The notes under the pieces were generated by a model, which saw only the letters and a program-made list of their open reading frames with translations, was not told the origin of the DNA and did no database searches. A program made the position numbers and the translations under genes. 64,000 nt of DNA from Enterobacter pseudoroggenkampii (lineage in GTDB: Bacteria; Pseudomonadota; Gammaproteobacteria; Enterobacterales; Enterobacteriaceae), in contig NZ_JAPMLV010000003.1 in assembly GCF_026420145.1 (NCBI RefSeq), positions 124,001-188,000 of the forward strand, given 5' to 3'. Of the stretch, positions 10,830 to 22,615 are shown one piece after another (position 1 is the first letter of the stretch; every line of letters starts with the position of its first letter).

Positions 10830-10867
10830 ATTTTATCTGACCACATGGTAAAAGCAAACGATTGCCA
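10830..10867 (-). promoter_or_regulatory. xanP promoter with PurR-like operator
   Basis: Bases 10852-10867 (AAGCAAACGATTGCCA) fit the PurR consensus ANGCAANCGNTTNCNT at every defined base except the last. On the minus strand a TTGCTT -35 element lies inside this box and a TAAAAT -10 element lies 16 bases further on (10830-10835). Binding would therefore block the xanP promoter. xanP has been predicted as a PurR target in gamma-proteobacteria (from memory). Confidence 0.6.
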
Positions 10868-11025
10868 GCAAAAAAAGGGAAGAAAATCTGCCGCTGTGAG
10901 CAGGTTTTCTACAACGTATCGGGAAAAAAAATTACACTTTTTCGCGCCGGGAGCTCATGAAGAGCGCAAACCGGCCCAGGATAACGCCGCGTGTGTATGG
11001 AACACGCGCAAAACAGGAGCCTTCT

Positions 11026-12228
11026 ATGATTCATCTCGATACGTTGTCGACACTTGTTGCCGCAACGCTGGTCTTACTGCTTGGCCGTAAGCTGGTACAT
11101 AGCGTTTCCCTTCTGAAGAAATACACCATTCCTGAACCTGTCGCCGGTGGTCTGCTGGTGGCGCTGGCCCTGCTGATACTGAAAAAAAGCATGGGCTGGG
11201 AAATCGATTTTGATATGTCCCTGAAGGACCCGCTGATGCTTGCCTTCTTTGCCACCATCGGCCTGAACGCCAATCTGGCGAGCCTGCGGGCGGGCGGTAA
11301 AGTGCTCGGCGTATTCCTGATTGTGGTGGTGGGGCTGCTGCTGATGCAAAACGCTATCGGCATCGGGATGGCGACGCTGCTGGGACTGGATCCGCTGATG
11401 GGGCTGCTGGCGGGGTCAATTACCCTTTCGGGCGGCCACGGTACCGGGGCCGCATGGAGCAAGCTGTTCATCGAGCGCTACGGGTTTGAAAACGCGACGG
11501 AAGTGGCGATGGCCTGCGCGACCTTTGGTCTGGTGCTGGGTGGCCTGATTGGCGGCCCGGTGGCTCGCTATCTGGTGAAGCACTCCACCACGCCGGACGG
11601 CAGGCCGGACGATGAGCTGGTGCCGACCGCGTTTGAAAAGCCGGACGTCGGGCGCAGTATTACCTCGCTGGTGCTGATTGAAACCATCGCGACGATCGCC
11701 ATCTGCCTGACCGTGGGCAAAGTGGTTGCGCAATGGCTGGCGGGCTCAGCGTTTGAACTGCCGACGTTTGTCTGCGTGCTGTTTATCGGGGTGATCCTGA
11801 GCAACGGCCTGGCGCTGATGGGCTTCTATCGCGTGTTTGAACGGGCGGTGTCGGTGCTCGGCAACGTCTGCCTGTCACTGTTCCTGGCGATGGCGCTGAT
11901 GAGTCTCAAGCTGTGGGAGCTGGCCTCGCTGGCGTTGCCGATGGTGGCGATTCTGGCGGTACAGGCGCTGTTTATGGCGCTGTACGCCATGTTCGTGACC
12001 TGGCGCATGATGGGTAAAAACTACGATGCGGCGGTGCTGGCGGCGGGTCACTGCGGGTTTGGTCTGGGGGCTACCCCAACGGCTATCGCCAACATGCAGG
12101 CGATCACCGAACGCTTCGGGCCTTCGCACATGGCGTTTCTGGTGGTCCCGATGGTCGGGGCGTTCTTTATTGATATCGTCAACGCGCTGGTGATTAAGCT
12201 GTACCTGATGCTGCCGATGTTTGCCTGA
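11026..12228 (+). CDS. gltS: Sodium/glutamate symporter GltS
   Basis: This sodium-driven glutamate importer of the ESS family sits in the inner membrane and has 400 residues (401 in E. coli). The two inverted halves carry the glycine-rich reentrant motifs SGGHGTGAAW (first half) and AGHCGFGLGATP (second half), both intact. The start at 11026 is supported by AGGAG seven bases upstream and by the E. coli N-terminus; the frame remains open 23 codons upstream. The stop codon is separated from the recG stop by a single base, so the two converging genes share no room for a terminator. Confidence 0.96.
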   Translation: MIHLDTLSTLVAATLVLLLGRKLVHSVSLLKKYTIPEPVAGGLLVALALLILKKSMGWEIDFDMSLKDPLMLAFFATIGLNANLASLRAGGKVLGVFLIVVVGLLLMQNAIGIGMATLLGLDPLMGLLAGSITLSGGHGTGAAWSKLFIERYGFENATEVAMACATFGLVLGGLIGGPVARYLVKHSTTPDGRPDDELVPTAFEKPDVGRSITSLVLIETIATIAICLTVGKVVAQWLAGSAFELPTFVCVLFIGVILSNGLALMGFYRVFERAVSVLGNVCLSLFLAMALMSLKLWELASLALPMVAILAVQALFMALYAMFVTWRMMGKNYDAAVLAAGHCGFGLGATPTAIANMQAITERFGPSHMAFLVVPMVGAFFIDIVNALVIKLYLMLPMFA

Positions 12229-12229
12229 A

Positions 12230-14311
12230 TCAGGCGTTGGAATAGCGTTCGGTTTCCGGCATCCAGCGCTCAATTAACGCTGCCGCCTGTTCGGGGTAGC
12301 GTTCATGAATATGGCGGGCGAGGCGCTGAACCTCGGGGATCATAGCCTGGTCGCGCAGCAAATCCGCCACTTTGAATTCCGCGTTCCCCGTCTGACGCGT
12401 GCCCAGCAGTTCGCCCGGGCCGCGGATCTCCAGGTCTTTTTGCGCAATCACAAAACCGTCGTTGCTGTCGCGCAGCACCTGCAACCGCATCTGGGCTGTT
12501 TTTGAGAGCGGGGCTTTGTAGAGCAGGACGCAGTGGGACGCTACCGCGCCACGGCCAACGCGCCCGCGCAGCTGGTGGAGTTGGGCAAGGCCCAGGCGCT
12601 CCGGGTTTTCGATGATCATCAGGCTGGAGTTCGGGACGTCCACGCCCACTTCAATGACCGTCGTGGCGACCAGCAAATGCAGCTCGCCCTGCTTAAACGA
12701 CTGCATCACCGCCTGTTTTTCGGCAGGCTTCATGCGTCCATGAACCAGGCCCACGTTCAGCTCCGGCAGCGCCAGCTTAAGCTCTTCCCACGTGGCTTCG
12801 GCAGCCTGCGCTTCCAGCAGTTCCGACTCTTCTATCAGCGTACAAACCCAGTAGGCCTGACGCCCTTCGTGGGTGCAGGCGTTGCGTACGCGGTCGATGA
12901 TATCACTGCGGCGCGTGTCAGGAATGGCGACCGTTGTGACCGGCGTACGGCCCGGCGGCTGTTCGTCGATGGTGGAGGTATCCAGATCGGCGTAGGCCGT
13001 CATCGCCAGGGTGCGCGGGATCGGCGTAGCGGTCATGATCAGCTGATGCGGGTGGAAGCCCTGCTGCAGGCCTTTCTCCCATAATGCCAGACGCTGGTGC
13101 ACGCCGAAGCGGTGCTGCTCGTCGATAATCACCAGCGCAAGGCCGTTAAACTGCACCTGCTCCTGGAAGATGGCGTGCGTGCCGACAATCATCTGCACCT
13201 GCCCGCTGGCAATAGCCTCCTGTTGCGCAAGGCGCGCTTTGCCTTTTTGCTTCCCGGCAAGCCAGCCCACTTCAATGCCCAGCGGCGCGAACCAGGCGCG
13301 GAAATTGTTGGCGTGCTGTTCCGCCAGCAGTTCGGTCGGTGCCATCAGCGCGACCTGCTTGCCGTGGGCAATCGCACGCAGGGCGGCCAGCGCGGCAACC
13401 AGCGTTTTGCCGGAACCCACGTCGCCCTGCACCAGGCGCATCATCGGCACGTCGAGCGCCATATCGCGTTCGATTTCGGCGGTGACGCGCGCCTGCGCGC
13501 CGGTGGGCTTAAACGGCAGCGAGGCCAGCAGCTTATCTTTGAGTTCATCATTCTGGCTTAAGGGCTGGGCGTGGAAACGCTGCGCGCCGGCGCGGAGCGC
13601 CAGCATGCTCAGGTTATGGGCCAGTAATTCCTCAAGGATAAGACGCTGTTGAGCGGGGTGTTTGCCGCTTTCTAAGTCGCTGAGCTGCAGCGTTGGCGGC
13701 GGGCGGTGCAGGGTGCGCAGCGCCTCGGGCAGGCTCATCATGCCCTGCGCCAGCTCGGGTGGCAGCAGCTCGGTAATGGCGCAGGTATCCAGCAGCTCCA
13801 GCGCCTGATCGGTGAGCTTACGCAGCGTCGCCTGCTTGATTCCTTCGGTCGTCGGGTAAACCGGGGTGAGCGTCTCCTGCAGCTCCGGCGTGCTGAGATC
13901 GCCCTGCACGCGGTACTCCGGGTGGATCATCTCTGCGCCGTATTTCCCGCGTTTGGCTTCGCCATAGGCCAGCACCCTGCGGCCCGTCGCCAGGCTGTTT
14001 TTCATCGCCGCGCTGAAGTTGAAAAAACGCATGGTGAGAATGCCGGTGCCGTCGCTGATCTGGCAGGTCATCATCCGGCGCCCGCCGAAGGTGATGTTGC
14101 AGTTCAGGACTTCGCCTTCAACGGTGGCGTAAATGGCAGGAAGGAGATCGCCAATCTTGTATAGCTGGGTGCGGTCTTCGTAACGCAGGGGGAGGTGAAG
14201 CAGGAGATCCTGCACCGTGTGCAGGCCAATTTTTGCCAGCTTATTGCTTTGCGCCGCGCCCACGCCCGTCAGGCTGTTAAGCGGGATGGCATCCAGCAGG
14301 CGGCCTTTCAT
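12230..14311 (-). CDS. recG: ATP-dependent DNA helicase RecG
   Basis: This superfamily 2 helicase reverses stalled replication forks and branch-migrates Holliday junctions. It has 693 residues, the usual length. The N-terminal wedge/OB domain (about residues 1-200) is followed by the helicase core with Walker A GDVGSGKT, the DEQH variant of motif II, TATPIPRT (motif III), and motif VI in QLRGRVGRG. The ATG follows the trmH stop by 3 bases, so recG is translated as the last gene of the gmk-rpoZ-spoT-trmH-recG run. Confidence 0.98.
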   Translation of the reverse strand: MKGRLLDAIPLNSLTGVGAAQSNKLAKIGLHTVQDLLLHLPLRYEDRTQLYKIGDLLPAIYATVEGEVLNCNITFGGRRMMTCQISDGTGILTMRFFNFSAAMKNSLATGRRVLAYGEAKRGKYGAEMIHPEYRVQGDLSTPELQETLTPVYPTTEGIKQATLRKLTDQALELLDTCAITELLPPELAQGMMSLPEALRTLHRPPPTLQLSDLESGKHPAQQRLILEELLAHNLSMLALRAGAQRFHAQPLSQNDELKDKLLASLPFKPTGAQARVTAEIERDMALDVPMMRLVQGDVGSGKTLVAALAALRAIAHGKQVALMAPTELLAEQHANNFRAWFAPLGIEVGWLAGKQKGKARLAQQEAIASGQVQMIVGTHAIFQEQVQFNGLALVIIDEQHRFGVHQRLALWEKGLQQGFHPHQLIMTATPIPRTLAMTAYADLDTSTIDEQPPGRTPVTTVAIPDTRRSDIIDRVRNACTHEGRQAYWVCTLIEESELLEAQAAEATWEELKLALPELNVGLVHGRMKPAEKQAVMQSFKQGELHLLVATTVIEVGVDVPNSSLMIIENPERLGLAQLHQLRGRVGRGAVASHCVLLYKAPLSKTAQMRLQVLRDSNDGFVIAQKDLEIRGPGELLGTRQTGNAEFKVADLLRDQAMIPEVQRLARHIHERYPEQAAALIERWMPETERYSNA

Positions 14312-14314
14312 CGC

Positions 14315-15004
14315 TTACCCGGCGTACTGCATGGTGGCCCACCACTCGGCATCGGCTTCAATTTCGCCCTGCGCGTTGACGTGGGGATAAGGCAATTTTT
14401 TCTGCTTCGCAACGCGAGCCAGCACCGGATAGCCACCTTCAAACAGCAGGCGCTGCTGTTCCTCTTCCGGCAGCATGCTGTTGCTGCGCTCGTACATCCC
14501 GGCGTTCTGACGCTGGCGCTGCGCTTCATACAGAATGAGCGCGGACGCCACGGAGACGTTAAGAGACTGGACCATGCCGATCATCGGAATGATGATGTCC
14601 CGATCCGCCAGATCCAGCGCTTCCTGGGTGATCCCGGTTTTCTCCTGACCCATCAAAATGCAGGTCGGGCGGGTGTAGTCGATCTCGCGGAAATCTACGG
14701 CTTTAGCGGACAGGTTAGTGGCCAGGATCTGCATCCCGCGCCCTTTCAGGTGCGATACGGCTTCGCCAATGGTGTGATGATTTTTAACAGACACCCAGCT
14801 GTTGCTGCCTGCCGCCGCCGAGACCGTATTGCGCATACGGCCATCCGGCCAGACGGCGTGCACTTCATGCACACCGACGGCATCTGCGGTACGAACGATA
14901 GCAGAGACGTTATGAGGTTTATGCACCTGCTCCATGCAGACCGTCAGGTCAGGCTGACGCCTGGCGAGCATTTCGCAGATACGTGCATAACGTTGTGAAT
15001 TCAT
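14315..15004 (-). CDS. trmH: tRNA (guanosine-18-2'-O)-methyltransferase TrmH (SpoU)
   Basis: This SPOUT-class enzyme methylates the ribose of G18 in the tRNA D-loop using S-adenosylmethionine. At 229 residues it has the same length as E. coli TrmH. The three SPOUT motifs are visible: NVSAIVRTADAVG near the N-terminus (catalytic Arg), ILMGQEKTGI in the middle and IPMIGMVQSLNVSVA forming the cofactor knot. It lies four bases after the spoT stop and is probably translationally coupled to spoT and recG. Confidence 0.97.
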   Translation of the reverse strand: MNSQRYARICEMLARRQPDLTVCMEQVHKPHNVSAIVRTADAVGVHEVHAVWPDGRMRNTVSAAAGSNSWVSVKNHHTIGEAVSHLKGRGMQILATNLSAKAVDFREIDYTRPTCILMGQEKTGITQEALDLADRDIIIPMIGMVQSLNVSVASALILYEAQRQRQNAGMYERSNSMLPEEEQQRLLFEGGYPVLARVAKQKKLPYPHVNAQGEIEADAEWWATMQYAG

Positions 15005-15008
15005 AAAC

Positions 15009-17123
15009 CTAGTTTCGGTTTCGGGTGACTTTAATCACGTCCGGCATGACGCGGATCTTGCGCATAATATTCGCCAGATGCACGCGGTCGCGAGCGGTCA
15101 GACGAATAAAGGCGCTATACACGCGGCCATCTTTCTCTTCCGTATTCAGGCTCTGAATGTTGGACGAAGCCGTGTTGATCGCTGCCGTCAGATTCGCCAG
15201 GGCACCCTGGTGGTTGAACATATCCACCTTAATTTCGGTGATAAATTCCTGCGCGGTCTCTTTATCCCACTCGACCGCCATAAACTTCTCGGCTTCTTTC
15301 TGATAGCCGCGAATGTTACGACAGGATTCGTGGTGGATAACCAGCCCTTTGCCCGGGCTGACGTGCGCAATAATCGGATCGCCAGGAATTGGACGACAGC
15401 ATTTTGCGAAGGTGATCAGCACGCCGTCCGCGCCTTTAATCGGCAGGTGTCCGTGGCTTTGCGTGGTTGCCGGCACCGCTGTCGTGTCGCCTTGCTGCAG
15501 ATTCTTCGCCACCACCACGCTCATGGCGTTGCCGAGGCCAATCTCTGCCAGCAAGTCGTCAAGCGACGTAAGCTTCATGCGCTCCAGCTCACGCTGGACG
15601 TTCTCCTGCGGAATTTCAGCCAGCTTACGGCTGCCGCCCAACGCGTGGTTGAGCAGACGACGCCCCAGGCTGACGGAATCATCACGCTTGAGGTTTTTCA
15701 GCAACTGACGAATTTTGGCGCGTGCTTTGGAGCTCACGACAAAGTTCAGCCAGGCCGCGTTAGGACGTGCGCCCGGCGCGGTAATAATTTCTACCGTCTG
15801 GCCGCTGGAGAGCGGCTGAGACAGTGGATAAGGTTGTCTGTCGACGCGCGCGCCGACGCAGGCATGCCCGATATCGGTATGCACGGCGTAAGCGAAGTCG
15901 ACCGGCGTTGCGCCCGCAGGCAGTTCGACAATGCGACCTTCTGGGGTGAAAACGTAAATCTCATCCGGGAAGAGATCGGATTTAACGCTCTCGATAAATT
16001 CAAACGAGCTGCCCGCACTCTGCTGAAGCTCCAGCAGGCTCTGCATCCAGCGCTGGGCGCGGATTTGTGCGGTCGTGCTGCTTTCGCCACCGTGCTCTTT
16101 ATACGCCCAGTGTGCGGCAACCCCCATCTCTGCCATCTGGTCCATGTCTTCGGTGCGGATCTGCACCTCAACAGGCACACCGTGCGGACCAATCATCGAG
16201 GTGTGCAAAGATTGATAGCCGTTCGCTTTTGGAATGGCGATGTAATCTTTCATGCGACCCGGACGCGGTTTGTAGAGGCTGTGCATCTGCCCCAGCACGC
16301 GATAACAGGTGTCCGAGTCATGGACAATGACGCGGAAGGCGTAGATATCCATGATCGAGTGAAAACGCTGCTCTTTGAGCACCATTTTGCAGTAGATGGA
16401 GTACAGGTGTTTCTCGCGACCGCTGACGCGGCACGGGATCCCCGCTTCCTGTAAACGCCCTTCGATTTCAGAGAGGATCTTTTGAATCATCTCTTTACGG
16501 TTGCCGCGTGCGGCTTTCACCACCTCTTTAATCACGCGATAGCGGTTCGGGTACAACGCTTCAAAACCCAGCTCTTCCAGCTCGGTTTTAATGTGATGAA
16601 TACCTAAACGGTGCGCCAGCGGACTGTAGATTTCGAGGGTTTCACGGGCAATGCGGCGACGTTTATCCGGGCGAAGTGAGCCCAGCGTGCGCATATTGTG
16701 GGTACGGTCAGCGAGTTTGATGAGAATGACGCGGATATCCTGCACCATCGCCATAATCATCTTGCGGAAGTTTTCGGCTTGCGCCTCTTTCTTGTCGCGG
16801 AAATTCAGCTTATCAAGCTTAGAGACCCCTTCCACCAGTTCGGCAACGCTTTTGCCAAACAGCTGTTCCATGTCCTGGTAAGTGGCAGGGGTATCTTCAA
16901 TCACGTCGTGCAGCAGCGCGGCCATCAGCGTTTCGTAGTCGAGTTTCATCTCGGCCAGAATACAGGCCACCGCTACCGGGTGCGTGATGTAGGGTTCACC
17001 GCTTGAACGTGTCTGGCCCTCGTGAGCGTCACGTGCAACGAGATACGCCTGCTGAAGACGCTTAATCTGGTCTTCAGGCAGGTAGGTTTGAATCAGTTGA
17101 TTCAGGCTTTCAAACAGATACAA
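15009..17123 (-). CDS. spoT: Bifunctional (p)ppGpp hydrolase/synthetase SpoT
   Basis: SpoT is the main ppGpp hydrolase and a weak synthetase that responds to starvation for carbon, fatty acids or iron. It has 704 residues (702 in E. coli). Domain order is: HD hydrolase with HDVIEDT at residues 72-78, RelA/SpoT synthetase (YRVLGQMHSLYKPRPGR), TGS (YVFTPEGRIVELPAGATPVD), a helical/zinc-finger region with KCCRPIPGD, and a C-terminal ACT domain. It lies 19 bases after rpoZ, in the conserved order gmk-rpoZ-spoT-trmH-recG. Confidence 0.98.
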   Translation of the reverse strand: MYLFESLNQLIQTYLPEDQIKRLQQAYLVARDAHEGQTRSSGEPYITHPVAVACILAEMKLDYETLMAALLHDVIEDTPATYQDMEQLFGKSVAELVEGVSKLDKLNFRDKKEAQAENFRKMIMAMVQDIRVILIKLADRTHNMRTLGSLRPDKRRRIARETLEIYSPLAHRLGIHHIKTELEELGFEALYPNRYRVIKEVVKAARGNRKEMIQKILSEIEGRLQEAGIPCRVSGREKHLYSIYCKMVLKEQRFHSIMDIYAFRVIVHDSDTCYRVLGQMHSLYKPRPGRMKDYIAIPKANGYQSLHTSMIGPHGVPVEVQIRTEDMDQMAEMGVAAHWAYKEHGGESSTTAQIRAQRWMQSLLELQQSAGSSFEFIESVKSDLFPDEIYVFTPEGRIVELPAGATPVDFAYAVHTDIGHACVGARVDRQPYPLSQPLSSGQTVEIITAPGARPNAAWLNFVVSSKARAKIRQLLKNLKRDDSVSLGRRLLNHALGGSRKLAEIPQENVQRELERMKLTSLDDLLAEIGLGNAMSVVVAKNLQQGDTTAVPATTQSHGHLPIKGADGVLITFAKCCRPIPGDPIIAHVSPGKGLVIHHESCRNIRGYQKEAEKFMAVEWDKETAQEFITEIKVDMFNHQGALANLTAAINTASSNIQSLNTEEKDGRVYSAFIRLTARDRVHLANIMRKIRVMPDVIKVTRNRN

Positions 17124-17142
17124 GGGCGACCCGCAGGTTTAA

Positions 17143-17418
17143 TTAACGACGACCTTCAGCAATAGCGGTTACGGCCTGCAGTTCTGCGGCTTCCTGCTCT
17201 TGCTGCTCCTGGCGCTCACGCACGTCGAGGATCTGGTTGTTGATCAGACCTTCTTCGATTTCGCGAAGTGCAATAACGGTGGTTTTATCGTTTTCTTCCG
17301 GTACCAGCGGATCTTTACCGCCTACCTGCATCTGACGAGCGCGACGCGCGGCGACCAGCACCAGGTCAAAACGGTTACCAATTTTCTCTACAGCGTCCTG
17401 AACAGTTACGCGTGCCAT
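17143..17418 (-). CDS. rpoZ: RNA polymerase omega subunit
   Basis: The small omega subunit clamps the beta-prime C-terminus and is needed for one of the ppGpp-binding sites on RNA polymerase. It is 91 residues, the standard length, with the conserved start [20 protein letters not shown] and the helix-forming [10 protein letters not shown]. It is followed by spoT, which pairs the ppGpp enzyme with one of its target subunits. Confidence 0.98.
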
Positions 17419-17472
17419 ACTTAAAATGCTCCACAGGTGAAGAAATGACTGGGCATGATACTGAAAGTGGGT

Positions 17473-18114
<642 letters not shown>

Positions 18115-18142
18115 TTAACGAAGAAGTCCTACATACGGGCTT

Positions 18143-18169
18143 ATTATACACGTCACCGCCGTGTGACGT
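18143..18169 (-). promoter_or_regulatory. gmk -10 element next to a palindrome
   Basis: On the minus strand a consensus TATAAT occupies 18143-18148, about 50 bases before the gmk start. Immediately upstream (18150-18169) is a perfect 7-bp inverted repeat ACGTCAC / GTGACGT with a 6-base spacer, placed where a repressor or activator would contact the promoter. No good -35 element was found. The factor is unknown. Confidence 0.4.
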
Positions 18170-18266
18170 AGCCTTTGTCACACTTTTTCCCCTCGATTAT
18201 TGAATTTTGCGTGCCGTTTTCAGGTTTTATCTGTGGTTTTCAGCAACCAAAAGAAATACTGGATAG

Positions 18267-20018
<1,752 letters not shown>

Positions 20019-20020
20019 AA

Positions 20021-20638
20021 CTAGTGTGCGCTGTGTTTGTAATGAAAAACGGGCAGCCCGAGCTTCAGACGCAGCGCCAGCATGCGGGCCGTAAAGCCAA
20101 ACAGTAGCGTCGAGATGACCACCACATCATGGTTAGAAACGTAATGCTGCAGGGCGATATAAAGCACTGCTGCTGCAAAGGAGATGCCGGCATACAGTTC
20201 TTTTTGAAAGACCAGAGGAATGCGCTTGCAGAACATATCGCGCAGCACACCGCCGAATACGCCCGTGACCACGGCGGCAATGGTGGCGATAACCGGTCCT
20301 TCCCCCATATCGAGCGCGATTTGCGCACCGATGATCGAAAAGACGATCAGCCCCAGCGCATCAAGCACCAGGAATAGGCGGCGAAGATGGGGCATAACGG
20401 GCGCCACGATGGTGGTTAACACGGCAGCAGTCGCCACAATAATCACGTATTCAGGGTGTTTAACCCAGCCGAGCGGGTAATGGCCAAGCAGGATATCGCG
20501 CACGGAACCACCGCCAAGCGCGGTCGCGGTAGCAATAATGATTACGCCGAAGGTGTCCATACGGCGACGTCCGGCGGCAAGCGCGCCGGTCATGGCTTCT
20601 GCGGTGATGCCAATGAGATAAAGGATGTGAAGCAGCAT
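20021..20638 (-). CDS. yicG: UPF0126 (TRIC-like) membrane protein YicG
   Basis: This inner-membrane protein of 205 residues consists of two copies of the UPF0126 domain, each with three membrane segments and a glycine-rich GGGSVRD or GGVLRDM motif. The family is structurally related to TRIC channels and has been linked to glycine transport; the substrate here is not shown by sequence. Its stop is only two bases from the ligB stop on the other strand. In E. coli dinD lies nearby, but no dinD is present here. Confidence 0.9.
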   Translation of the reverse strand: MLLHILYLIGITAEAMTGALAAGRRRMDTFGVIIIATATALGGGSVRDILLGHYPLGWVKHPEYVIIVATAAVLTTIVAPVMPHLRRLFLVLDALGLIVFSIIGAQIALDMGEGPVIATIAAVVTGVFGGVLRDMFCKRIPLVFQKELYAGISFAAAVLYIALQHYVSNHDVVVISTLLFGFTARMLALRLKLGLPVFHYKHSAH

Positions 20639-20811
20639 AGACCCTCCGGTGTGAACGCGGGGAGGTTAGCGATTTGTGCGCAAGATCACGATTGAGATTT
20701 TCTAAGGCGAGTCAGGTTGCCCTAAAAAATTTTATTAATTTATCTTGAGCAGGCTTGATGATAGGCGGTAAAACGTAAAAACGGATGTTGATATGGATTA
20801 GAAATAATAAT

Positions 20812-20834
20812 GGGTGGTGCCGTCGACACCACCC
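20812..20834 (-). terminator. Hairpin downstream of yicC
   Basis: The stem GGGTGGTG / CACCACCC (8 bp, 7-base loop) lies right after the yicC stop. On the minus strand it is followed by an AT-rich, partly U-rich tract. It is a likely Rho-independent terminator. Confidence 0.6.
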
Positions 20835-20842
20835 GAAAGGCA

Positions 20843-21706
20843 TTACTCGATGTTCTGAATCTGCTCGCGCATCTGCTCAATCAGCACTTTCAACTCAATC
20901 GCTGAATTCGTCACGTCAGCATTGATCGACTTAGAAGCCAGGGTGTTCGACTCACGGTTGAACTCCTGCATCATAAAGTCCAGACGGCGGCCCACCGCTT
21001 CCTTCTTCTTCAGAATGTTGTAGGTCTCTTTAACGTGCGCTTCCAGACGGTCCAGCTCTTCAGCGACATCGATACGCTGCGCCATCAGCACCAGCTCTTG
21101 TTCCAGACGGGTGTTTTCCAGCTGAACTTCTGCTTCTTCCAGTTTGGCGACAAGGCGTTCGCGCTGCCACTGCAGCACTTCCGGCATATGGGTGCGGACT
21201 TTCGCCACTTCGGTGCTCACGCCTTCAAGGCGCTGCTCAATCATCGCTTTCAGCGCCTGACCTTCGGTTTCGCGGGCAACGATAAAGTCGTCGAGCGTGC
21301 CGTCGAGGGCTGCCAGGATTTCAGCGGCAATGGCATCCAGATCCTGCTCACCGGCGGCCATGACGCCAGGCCAGCGCAGAATATCAACCGGGTTGATTTC
21401 ACCTTCATCGCTCTGCATTTTGACCCAGTTCGCCGCATTCACGAGCTGTTTCGCCAGTTTTTCGTTGAGGATCAGCTCGCCCTGTGCGCTGGCATCAGGC
21501 TCAAAGCGCAGGTTACATTCCACTTTACCGCGCGTCAGACGCGTACGAATACGCTCGCGTACAACAGGCTCAAGGCTGCGGAACTGCTCCGGCATACGGA
21601 AATACGTTTCCAGGTAACGCTGGTTTACCGAGCGCATTTCCCATGTGGCGCTACCCCAGCTACCCTTGATTTCACGCCGGGCGTAGGCGGTCATACTGCG
21701 GATCAT
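20843..21706 (-). CDS. yicC: YicC family endoribonuclease
   Basis: This conserved protein of 287 residues starts at MIRSMTAYARRE, identical in length to E. coli YicC, which has been described as an endoribonuclease that adapts RNA turnover (from memory). The N-terminal YicC-like domain and the C-terminal DUF1732 segment (GRRLDFMMQEFNRESNTLASKS) are both complete, with a long helical, coiled-coil-like stretch between them. An in-frame ATG two codons upstream is possible, but the GGGA sequence is better placed for 21706. It is divergent from rph. Confidence 0.93.
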   Translation of the reverse strand: MIRSMTAYARREIKGSWGSATWEMRSVNQRYLETYFRMPEQFRSLEPVVRERIRTRLTRGKVECNLRFEPDASAQGELILNEKLAKQLVNAANWVKMQSDEGEINPVDILRWPGVMAAGEQDLDAIAAEILAALDGTLDDFIVARETEGQALKAMIEQRLEGVSTEVAKVRTHMPEVLQWQRERLVAKLEEAEVQLENTRLEQELVLMAQRIDVAEELDRLEAHVKETYNILKKKEAVGRRLDFMMQEFNRESNTLASKSINADVTNSAIELKVLIEQMREQIQNIE

Positions 21707-21739
21707 AGACATTCCCGTTTTTAAAGGAGAGATGGGGGG

Positions 21740-21795
21740 ATTATAGCTTTCGGGGGCTTCTCAGGATAGGAATAAGCGTCCTTTATCCGTATAAT
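21740..21795. promoter_or_regulatory. Divergent yicC / rph promoter region
   Basis: A TATAAT hexamer faces each gene: 21740-21745 on the minus strand for yicC, and 21790-21795 on the plus strand for rph. Neither has a recognisable -35 at 17 bp, so the assignment rests on the -10 boxes and position alone. Confidence 0.4.
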
Positions 21796-21831
21796 GCGCA
21801 GCCACATTCGTTTCAAGCCGGAGAATCCATC

Positions 21832-22548
21832 ATGCGTCCATCAGGTCGTAGCGCCAACCAGGTGCGTCCCGTCATCCTGACCCGTAACTATACAAAACAC
21901 GCAGAAGGCTCCGTGCTGGTTGAGTTTGGTGACACTAAAGTGCTGTGCACTGCCTCCATCGAAGAAGGCGTTCCGCGCTTCCTGAAAGGTCAGGGGCAGG
22001 GCTGGATCACCGCAGAATACGGCATGCTGCCGCGTGCGACCCATACCCGTAATGCCCGTGAAGCGGCAAAGGGTAAGCAGGGCGGTCGTACCATGGAGAT
22101 TCAGCGTCTGATCGCGCGCGCGCTTCGCGCCGCCGTTGACCTGAAAATCCTTGGCGAATTCACCATCACTCTCGATTGCGACGTAATTCAGGCAGACGGC
22201 GGTACGCGTACCGCATCCATTACCGGTGCCTGCGTGGCGCTGGCGGACGCTCTGAACAAGCTGGTTGCGGCCGGCAAGCTGAAAACCAACCCAATGAAAG
22301 GCATGGTTGCGGCGGTTTCAGTTGGTATCGTTAACGGCGAAGCGCTTTGCGATCTGGAATACGTTGAAGATTCCGCAGCCGAAACCGACATGAACGTGGT
22401 GATGACCGAAGACGGTCGCATCATTGAAGTACAGGGTACGGCGGAAGGCGAGCCGTTCACTCACGAAGAGCTTCTCTCTCTGCTGGCGTTGGCCCGAGGG
22501 GGAATCGAATCTATTGTAACGACGCAGAAAGCGGCGTTAGAAAATTGA
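21832..22548 (+). CDS. rph: Ribonuclease PH (full length)
   Basis: This phosphorolytic 3'-5' exoribonuclease trims tRNA 3' ends. It has 238 residues and the intact C-terminal part ending [15 protein letters not shown]. The gene therefore does not carry the frameshift known from E. coli K-12, where the protein is truncated to 228 residues. RNase PH hallmarks [34 protein letters not shown] and the phosphate-site region [16 protein letters not shown] are present. It is the leader gene of pyrE: its translation up to the stop is coupled to attenuation at the hairpin just downstream. Confidence 0.97.
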   Translation: MRPSGRSANQVRPVILTRNYTKHAEGSVLVEFGDTKVLCTASIEEGVPRFLKGQGQGWITAEYGMLPRATHTRNAREAAKGKQGGRTMEIQRLIARALRAAVDLKILGEFTITLDCDVIQADGGTRTASITGACVALADALNKLVAAGKLKTNPMKGMVAAVSVGIVNGEALCDLEYVEDSAAETDMNVVMTEDGRIIEVQGTAEGEPFTHEELLSLLALARGGIESIVTTQKAALEN

Positions 22549-22553
22549 TTTTA

Positions 22554-22581
22554 AAGGCGACCAATGAGTCGCCTTTTTTTT
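22554..22581 (+). terminator. pyrE attenuator (UTP-sensing)
   Basis: The 8-bp stem AAGGCGAC / GTCGCCTT with a 7-base loop and a run of seven T begins six bases after the rph stop. In E. coli the same arrangement couples rph translation to pyrE transcription: at low UTP, RNA polymerase pauses, the ribosome catches up and the hairpin cannot form. Confidence 0.88.
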
Positions 22582-22615
22582 GCCTGTAAGACAGAAAAAC
22601 CAAAGGAGCAAATCC

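Noticed and set aside
15078..16454. 458-codon open frame antisense to spoT
   Set aside because: Shadow of spoT; no ribosome site and low-complexity composition.
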